Below are positions 56,220 through 64,000 of a stretch of DNA of 64,000 bases, in pieces. The stretch's first letter is position 1, and each line of letters begins with the position of its first letter. Source of the stretch: Scytalidium lignicola (Eukaryota; Ascomycota; Leotiomycetes); assembly GCA_002812745.2 (NCBI GenBank), contig NCSJ02000131.1, forward strand, positions 48,699-112,698, written 5' to 3'. Under the pieces are notes generated by a model that was not told the origin of the DNA, searched no databases, and saw only the letters and a program-made list of their open reading frames with translations. Made by a program: the position numbers and the translations under genes.

Positions 56220-59200
56220 TTTCAAAAGCNTTTTTTAATTCTTTTGTTTTTGATTTTGTTTATAAACTTANNNTTGAATATGTNTATANTNTTANGTANN
56301 TCTTGAGGGTTTANAATNTTGAAAATNCTCTTTTNAAGTAATCTTNATATTTNNNCTTNATATAAGGTTNTAAATTNNGGTTNTNNTTCTTTANTCTTNN
56401 AAGAAAGTAATNATTTCAAGGTATTTANAAGGTNTTTTATNTNTNTGCTTTATNAGTAGTNTTNGTNGTAGAANNGACANTTATAATTGACTTNTTAAGC
56501 TNTTNTTNGTANTCTTTANTNGTTNTANTTNNTAGTTTTGNNTNTNNTAACTTNATTTTATNAATTCCTTTTATAAGTATAAGATATAATTTTANAATTN
56601 TTAACTTGAATANTNTNTTCTTACNNNANAAGTNTTAATATGTATATTTCTNNNTTTATACTTATAAGTTTNTATAACCTTTTNTTANCTTTTNTTNTNN
56701 CTTNTATTTNTTGCTTNTTCATATAAGAACATTTGAATTCANTGATAAGTTATGAATAATGCTTATATCAAGGTTGTTATATATGTTGATTGTGTTTTNT
56801 ACTTGTTGTTTTNCCTTGATTTTGTTAATTTCCTNTATAACCTTCTTGATTATCATAACTCTTTGGTTAACAGTTAAGGTTAGAGTNTTAAGTTCTGATA
56901 TNNNTAAGTANGCATTNTAAACTANTANTATAAGNANAAGTCTGTTANGTTTTANANAATNATTAACAACTTTGAATATNATTTNTAAANNTATATCCTT
57001 GTNAAGATNATAGATTTTAATTANAATTATCTAGTANGNATATTNTANAAGTNTATNATATTNTTTAANNTANNNAATTAAGTTATAANCTTTTATTAAG
57101 ACTACTTTTAAGGTTNTTCTTATANTTATAATACTTTGTTAGAANTNCTTATTGANAAAGTTCNTTTTTANTGTTAATTATAATCTAGTTTNAANNTCTT
57201 AANTAAGTATTAATCTAACAAGTTTATAAGATATTCTAAGTATACTTTATATTGATATTTTGGANTTATNTANTANCTTNNTAANATNTTCTCTTGTTGA
57301 TNATATAAAGTATTAGTTTGTTGTNAATNTAGAAGANATTNACAATAATAAAGTAGTTAAAGNTGATATTNTCTTNTAAGTTGAATTTAAANCTTCTTAA
57401 TNACTTCTTATAACNTTAGTAATAAGTATAAAACTTAGTAAGGTATTCTAATGTGTTTTTGTTGATATTATAACTCGTGTAATCTAATATATATTATAAT
57501 TTANTTATTAATAAGTAATTAAAANNTTAGTNTAAGTNTTNTAATTTTATGTTNNTCAAGAAANAAANGTNTTCNTTNAANNAATTAAAGANAAGANCTT
57601 NTAAGGANATGTCTTAAANGANAAAGCTATAANNAAATTATTNTACAATTAGTATATTTCCTNNTAANATAANTAATTAGTTTGTAANGTTGTTAAAATA
57701 TANANTTAATNAATNTATNTTTATTAAGNATAATAAGAAGGNTATANTCAANATAANNANATAGAATTTNATTTGNTTAATTAGTATATTTACTAATATA
57801 AAGCTTATCAAAGTTGTANTCTTAATTTNAAATTNTACTTTTANTATGCTTTTANTANTTATATCAAGNATTATAGATNANTCTNTTNNTTNTANANCTT
57901 TNAATTNGCTATAGNNAGTTGTAAAGTTTATTATAACTNTTGTATTAATNATAATTNTATNAAATTNCCTTGAATTATACNTTNTTAAGCTTATTANACT
58001 GAATACTTCTATTATNATTATTATAAAGNCTTTTNAAGTTAATATNNTAANAGTAAGTTTTNNTTNTTAANACNTTANNTNTTAATTAATATAANAAAGT
58101 NTNATTANNTAGTTTTNTAANAATNANAGTANTTAAATNTACTAGAATACTTTTANATAAGNTAAANAATANAAAATNANCTTNTTCAAGTTCTTCAAGT
58201 TCTAAATTAANGTTATNATNAGTGTTATTAACGAAAAGGGTTTTAAAAGTAAANTTTAATTCCTCNTTAGAATTATCACCTTNACAATTAATAATGTATT
58301 GTTGAAATTACTTTTTAAAAGTATTGTTTAGAGTTATANATAATAAAGTTGAATTAGTTTGTGTATTTAACTTTAAAANATNCNTTTTTCAATATCTTAN
58401 TCCTCTTATAAGTGTTTNTATGATTAANAACCTTNTCTTTTGNATATAAAANATCTTCNTTATGTTTAAGNATATANANTANTATGTTTAANGCNTTANN
58501 AGTANTATTNTTNACTTNTTNTACAATTAGTATAATAANAACNNTTTATAAAGTAAGTTTNATTATGNTNTTCTTNTTCTTTTTCCTTTTTNTATAANAT
58601 NATAAATGAGTAGANTTTGTTGATAAGTTGTCTTNAGATCTNNTANTAAGTNTAAAATAGTATATNTANATATTNNAGATNTTTANCAAGTANTAATCAA
58701 CTTCTTATGAAGAATATTAATTGTCTTGTAANTTNNTTAAANGTTNTATTAAANNTNTTANAGCTTGTTAATAANNAATTANATNTTTTCAAGTNTTNTT
58801 TTCTTAAGGTTTCTANTTATNATTAANGNTAATNTTATNCTTTCTTATTTAATNTAAATTTAANAATAATATNTAANTCCTTTGTAGAAGTTGTATAANT
58901 AAGTATATACCTTTTTGAATATANATTTNANAANGTTNTTAATAATAAAATAGCCTTTTGCTAATCTTATTAATATAATAANGAATACTTTAATATAGAA
59001 TTCNTNTANNAATTTTANTTNTTTATAATANCTNTTGAAGATTATTAACTTGTATTNAAAGNTATTANTTACTTTNTTATACTTNTANTCTTTTATNTAN
59101 ATTTTAANAATATTAAAGACTTGTTTTATNTANANAAGTTGAGTTGAANATAATNGTAATANGCTAAGCTTANANTTAAGGTTATANTTTTGTTATANTT

Positions 59201-59560
59201 TNTAAAANTNTTGTTTANTNTAAGAGGTTATAAGNNTACTTAATTCTTANCTTATAAACATAAAACTAAGAACTTTAAANTTAATTTNAGNATTTGTAAG
59301 TTNAATAGTTTCAAGGAGTATAATNATTATANAGGTNATNAGTCCNTTTTAAAGNTTNTGAAAGGTATCTTTNANGTNTTCNTNATNNTATATATNTTNT
59401 TCTTCCTTTTATAGTATATCTANAAAAGTTTAAGTGATTATAATATTCTTGTTGTTATGCATTATCTATATATTNTTATAACAAAGGTANTTNTATAAGT
59501 CTTATAACTCTTTTTAAGGAATTATTCTAAAGTAATCAATGGTAAAGTCCTTGAAATCAT
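56220..59560. other. Block dense in N characters
   Basis: Several hundred N are scattered singly or in short groups through this part of the minus-strand Copia copy. Coding content cannot be judged. It coincides with the part duplicated in the plus copy (about 45.6-49.0 kb), so ambiguous assembly of the two repeats is a likely cause. Confidence 0.9.
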
Positions 59561-60479
59561 CTTAGAACAAGTCTTAAAAGTTTATATTATTTTTCTTGTT
59601 AAAATAGTATTTATAAACCTTAGTTTCTAAGAATTTAAGTTAATTATTTTTTGTAAGTTTAATTATTATTCCTTATTTTTATTTCTTGATTTATGCCTCT
59701 TAATTTACCTTTACAATACTCTTTATCACCTTTATAATAGTTTCTAGTTTGTTTTCCTTTGTATTCCTTGTTATATTTCTTATTTTTACTATGTTTCTTG
59801 TTATTCTTAAGTTATATATATATAATCTACTAGTATTAACATAAGGTACTTGATTAACTGTAAAANCAAAGTTAATTATGTATAAGTACAAAAANGTATT
59901 TACTTGTAAGTAATAAACTTTGTAATCATAAAGGCTTAAACAAAAGTTTTTCAAGAGTATAATAACTTCTTAGTCTTCTTGAATATAAAGTTTTATAAAC
60001 TTTTAAAGTTCTCTTATATACTTGTAAAGGCTTGTAATTCTGTAATAAAAGTAAAAGTAAGATGAAAGATCATGGTTTTGATAGCTTGATATGTTGTTTT
60101 TAGTTTAAAATAAAAGATATAAAGAAAGTAGTAGGTTTTGAATAGAAATTAATAAAAATAAATAGTAAAAGAGTAATTTTTCAAATAGAATTAGTTAATT
60201 AACTGACTATACAACTTTATAAGTAAACTACTTAATATTCAACTGAATATGTTGTTTTTAGCAAAAACAAGTTTAACAATAATAATTATAAAAGTAGATT
60301 GTCAAATATTTAACTAATTAAGTTATAAGTTAATAAATAGTTATTTCCCCCTTTAATTAAGTAGATTTCAACTTTATAAGTAAACTACTAAATGTTTAAC
60401 TAAATAGAAGTTGTAATCTCTTAAGATTCAACTTCAAAAGTGTTATAAAACTATACTATCCAGATTACTGGATAGCTAA

Positions 60480-61140
60480 GGATAAAGTAAATATTCAAGG
60501 ACAATGAAAACAAAAGATACTTAAGCAAATAATTAAGTCAAAGGTAAGATTTAATAATATATTTAAGTTAAACATAAGAAGTTTACTCTCATGTTCTTAT
60601 AATATGCTTATATAAATAATAAGTTAAAGTTAAATCCTTTAAAGTCTTTAAAGTCTCCTGAAGTCCTTTATAAATCCTAAGAGCTTTATTATATAACCTC
60701 TGATTATTAAGTTCTTTATGTATACTTTTTATATACTAAGCCTTAAGCTTACATTAATCAGCTTATTAAGTAAAACCTATAATATTATCCCTTTTCTGTA
60801 TTAACATTATCTTAATGCTTAACTTGTCATTATGAATTATCTTATTTCTTCATCAATCCTTTCCTTTCCTTTAATATACCCTTAAAGTACTCTTGCCCCT
60901 TCCTTTTATCTAATCTTAAGAAAAAGAAAAGAGAAAAAGTTAATCTTACCTTGATTATTAAGAATATTAACAATAGTATAAACTTTTATTCTTATTGTTC
61001 TAAGAAGAACTATAAGTATATTATAAACCTTTTAAAGTCCTTATAGTATTCTAAATGTATATATACAAAGTACTCTTATAATGTAACTTTTAATTCTTAA
61101 GATAAGAATATCCCCTGTTCTTAAGACTAAAAGTCTTTAA
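60480..61140 (-). repeat. Gypsy LTR-like repeat, third and most diverged copy (approximate)
   Basis: The reverse complement shows the same order of short motifs as 5.8-6.2 kb and 53.98-54.5 kb (AAGCTTAAGGCTTAG, AAAGAACTTAA, GTTATATAATAA, then an AGGATTTATAAAGGA tract). Identity is low, so the call is tentative. Confidence 0.35.
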
Positions 61141-61640
61141 AAAAANTCCATAAACAGATTACAAGCAGAAGAAGAAGAAGTCATAATTAAAATCCTTCAT
61201 TTACAAAAGCAATAGACTCTTCTTCAGTAATAAAAGAATAAGATAGCTTATTATAGCTTAAAGTATTTAGACAAACTTAACATTGTAAAAAAGAAAGAAA
61301 GGCAAGAAAAACTGTCTGAAAAGTTATATTCTACTTGTACAAGTAAGGCTTCTTCTTCTGTTGTTAATCTTTTCTTTTTTGACCTTATAATTCCATTGCC
61401 TAAAAATCCATTTTAAGATAAATTCAATAATATCCCTTTAATAACTCTTTACAACTTATAAGATTAAAAGTAAATTCTTATCTATTTTTACTTTCTAGAT
61501 ATCTTATCTATTTAACTAAGTATTATAACTTCTTATAATACATTTTATAACTGATGATTTTCTCAACTTTATATTCCTTTTCTAGATTAACTTCTTTTAA
61601 TATTAAAGTTTAAATGTTTTTTAAATGCTANNTNNNNCCC
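61141..61640. other. AT-rich sequence, no gene recognised
   Basis: It lies between the LTR-like repeat and the LINE remnant. It could be the continuation of the LINE on the minus strand, but no motif supports that. Confidence 0.35.
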
Positions 61641-62539
61641 TTCTTCTTTACTACTTTTTTATTAACTTGGCTGTGTTAAGCTAAGTTATAATATAAATCA
61701 TGTTGTTTAATCTAACTAGTTTTATTACTTTGTTTTTATATACTTCTTTTGCTTGATCCTAGTACTCTTTTGTTGTTGGATAACTTTGATCAAACATTAT
61801 ATATTCCTTGTTATAGTTATAACACTTAAGTATAATTTCTCTTAAGTTTGTTAGATATTCTTCTTCTTCTCCTTCATGCACTGCTTTTATATAATAGGTA
61901 TATTGCTTCTCTACTTTGTAATACTATGTATAATATCCTTAAACTCAGTATTTGAAACATTGCTTTGGCTGTAACTTGTTCTTGAATAACTTGTAGTAGA
62001 ATACTTGACTTTCTTAGTATAAACCTTGGTTTATAAGTTTGTATACATCTCTTATAATTGTTAATTCAATATATAAACAGCTTTTCTGCTGTTAACCTCC
62101 TTTATAGGCTTAGTAAGCTTTAACTTGAAGTATTGTTATTTTATTCTCTTTTTTTTAGTATTTCTTTGATTAAGGCTTTGTTATATTTAGTTAACAAGTA
62201 ATCAGATATTCCCTTGGTATATATAACAACTTTACTGTTGACAATTCATACTTCTTCTCTAAATACCTTTTGAACTCATTATATGTTAAGTAAATACTAT
62301 TCTTTCTAGTTATCTTCAAAGATTACTATTATATTATTATTAGGTAATTGCCTTATTATGCATATGCTATCTTGTGAGAATGTGACTGTATTAATTATTG
62401 TTATTGTATCTTGTAAGTTATGGTTCTTAAGCTTTAACAGTATACTTGAAGTATATACAATGATTTCATAGTCTCTTTTCACTGGTAGTCTATAAGTCCT
62501 TTGTTGTGTGTTCTTCATATACTCATTGTTAAACTGCAT
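61641..62539 (-). pseudogene. LINE (Tad-like) ORF1 remnant with three decayed CCHC knuckles
   Basis: At 62306-62539 the minus frame begins MQFNNEYMKNTQQRTYRLPV and ends SICIIRQLPNNNIIVIFED, resembling the RNA-binding part of fungal LINE ORF1 proteins (typically a VRQLPSGDI-like motif). Downstream, at about 61.77-61.96 kb, a knuckle series reads PKQCFKY, YYTYYIKAVHEGEEEY, then KCYNYNKEYIMFDQSYP. Conserved cysteines have become tyrosine (TGC or TGT to TAC or TAT, a G-to-A change). The middle part needs frame changes. ORF1 binds the element's RNA. The RT-encoding ORF2 was not found nearby. Gag of an LTR element is an alternative but fits less well. Confidence 0.6.
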
Positions 62540-63060
62540 TATTGTTGTTAAGGGGGTTGTTATCTAGGCTTATGTATACTTTTGAGGTTGAATAACTTTT
62601 ATAAATACTTCTTTTAAGTCTTTACAAGTAATTAGTATATTATTATCATTATTAGATTGCTTTGCAATTGTTTTATGTTCGAATTTGAAGTGTAAAATTT
62701 TTTTCTACTAACTAGAGTACTTTATGTATGTTTCTCTCTTTAACTAGCTAGTTGAATTGTAGTAAATCCTTATGTTCGTTACTGTTTGACTCTTACTCTG
62801 TTGCCTCTCTTTAGTTATATTCCTTATCTTTATAACTTTAGCATTGTTAATTCTTCTGTTAATGGTTAAGGCTTGTGATATTATTATTGTATCTTATAAT
62901 TGTGTTATGCTTGTGTCTTGCTTATGACATTGTAATTAGGCATGTTTGACATACTAAGTACAACTCTACTATTAGTATTGAATTAAGCTTTAGTATTAAC
63001 GTAATGTTAAGGTTTAATTATTCTAGTTCTTCAGTTCTAGAATCTAGTTTATAAATGGAA
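62540..63060. other. AT-rich sequence upstream of the LINE remnant
   Basis: No gene was recognised. It may include the 5' leader of the LINE on the minus strand. Confidence 0.35.
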
Positions 63061-63236
63061 TATTAGTATAATATGTAATTATATATAATATACTTATTAT
63101 ACTATTCTATGGTTATTATACAATTAAGAGTAAGAGAATAAAGTTGTAAGAGTTTTGCTCATTCTTATTACTTAATCAGGACTAACTTATAAGAGTATGT
63201 GAATATTATATGTACATAACTATTATTCTACTAATA
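63061..63236 (-). repeat. Copia family-1 LTR, minus orientation, RIP-mutated
   Basis: In plus orientation TATTAGTATAATATG ... CTACTAATA, colinear with the other LTRs (TACTATTCTATGGTTAT, CTTATTACTTAATCAGGACTA). No matching flanking duplication is seen (TGGAA against AAAGG), and no Copia interior adjoins it. It is probably a solo LTR or a recombinant remnant. Confidence 0.75.
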
Positions 63237-63900
63237 AAAGGTATTGTTAAATTAAGAAAATATTACCCAAATATTAGATTTATAAGATTTAAAAATAAAG
63301 CTTTATATATTGCTTTAATTTTAAATCCTCGAATTAAAAAAGAAGGATTATTAAATATTAGTTTAACTACTAGTCAAGTTAGTAATATTTCTACTTTACT
63401 TTATTCTGAATATGAATTATAAGTATTTTATTATTTTATTATTTAATTATTATTTTATTAATTATTATTATTAGGGAAAAAGGAGATTTTTATAATACTT
63501 TACCAATTTTAAATAATATTAATAATTCAGATTTATATGATTCTGATAATAATATTTATATAAATGAAAATAATTCAGAGAATTTAAATGAATTCACTTT
63601 ATATTTTGATGAAAAACGGTCAAATAAACAAGTAAGTTTATTATTATTATTTAATAAATTATAATTAATTTTTATTAGATTAATCCATTAACTTATTAGA
63701 AGTTAAATGAATTAAAATATCCAGTTTTAACTATTTTAGCTAGAAAATATTTACAAATTCTAGCTACTTCAACTTCTAGTGAACGTTATTTTTCACAAGG
63801 GGCTTTAAACATAACTAAATTAAGAAATAGACTTAATAAGTCTACTTTTAATATAATTATGTGTTTAAAAANGTTAAAGTATATATACTGATGATATTGA
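63237..63900 (+). pseudogene. hAT transposase fragment, C-terminal part
   Basis: From the LTR edge the frame reads KYYPNIRFIRFKNKALYIAL then LNPRIKKEGLLNI to 63422, typical of the hAT region before the dimerisation domain. After a probable intron it continues, ending with the dimerisation motif: ELKYPVLTILARKYLQILAT, STSSERYFSQGALNI, then KLRNRLNKSTFN at 63.71-63.87 kb. The family pattern is YPVLA.LARDYLSIPATS..SER.FS. An N beside an A-run lies at 63872. The upstream part is missing beyond the LTR. It differs in sequence from the hAT at 39.7 kb and belongs to another lineage. Confidence 0.8.
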
Positions 63901-64000
63901 CTAAGAAGAATTAGAAGAATTAGAATAAAGTATATTAGAATTTATAATTTAATATCTTATTTTAGTTTAGTTTATTAATATTTTAATTTAATTTTTTATT

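Larger units (their letters stand above)
54507..60440 (-). mobile_element. Copia family-1 retrotransposon, minus strand, 5' truncated, RIP-mutated
   Basis: The 3' LTR spans 54507-54698. The interior then reads backwards: RNase H at 55029-55229 (LVKYKRVIYNVLTLELYRIAY, IYTDSRSLYNCLIKL) and RT at about 55.5-56.2 kb. Next come an N-dense middle and the gag-side piece at 59700-59954 (YLYIIN, RLYIYNLRITRNI), which matches 45279-45470 of the plus copy. Last is the tandem leader at 60.19-60.43 kb. No family-1 LTR follows; homology to the plus copy ends near 60440. With the 43855-50653 copy it forms a large inverted repeat separated by about 3.9 kb. Confidence 0.82.

Overview
The window looks like a chromosome segment of a filamentous ascomycete (Pezizomycotina, possibly Leotiomycetes; the species cannot be named from the sequence). 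Two features point there. The genes have short GT-AG introns of about 50 to 180 nt and encode typical fungal families: Zn2Cys6 regulators, a fungal-specific regulator, a short-chain dehydrogenase, a monocarboxylate-type MFS porter and a GT8 glycosyltransferase. Most of the DNA is extremely AT-rich, and its transposons are destroyed almost entirely by C-to-T and G-to-A changes, the signature of repeat-induced point mutation (RIP).

Layout. 1-17.3 kb is AT-rich and holds nested, mutated retrotransposons: two Copia families, a solo LTR, and a Gypsy chromovirus whose chromodomain is interrupted by a TAGACT-type DNA element. About 17.3-22.4 kb is a gene island with an SDR oxidoreductase divergent from a Zn2Cys6 transcription factor, followed by a 472-bp inverted-repeat element. 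About 22.4-29.3 kb is mostly a mutated Helitron on the minus strand. About 29.6-39.2 kb is a second gene island: a broken Zn2Cys6 factor divergent from a broken MFS transporter, an intact fungal-specific regulator, a small element with a nearly pristine solo LTR inside it, and an intact GT8-like glycosyltransferase. 39.67-42.52 kb is a complete but inactivated hAT transposon with a perfect 8-bp target duplication. From 42.8 kb to the end is another AT-rich block: Copia copies in opposite orientations, a second Gypsy copy, Gypsy-like LTRs, a LINE (Tad-like) ORF1 remnant and a hAT transposase fragment, plus a stretch dense in N.

How the genes may work together (inference). Two divergent regulator/effector pairs, SDR with Zn2Cys6 and MFS with Zn2Cys6, resemble accessory or secondary-metabolism modules. 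One pair is intact and the other is decayed. The decay is largely transition-type nonsense (CAA to TAA, TGG to TGA), as expected if RIP spread from flanking repeats. I see no new defence system or enzyme pathway. The most novel material is a family of roughly 605-bp elements with TAGACT ends and 8-bp duplications, together with two similar arms around 5.7 kb of unexplained DNA. Most isolated N characters sit beside A/T homopolymers. At two places in genes, removing the N restores the reading frame, so they behave as inserted placeholders rather than unknown bases.
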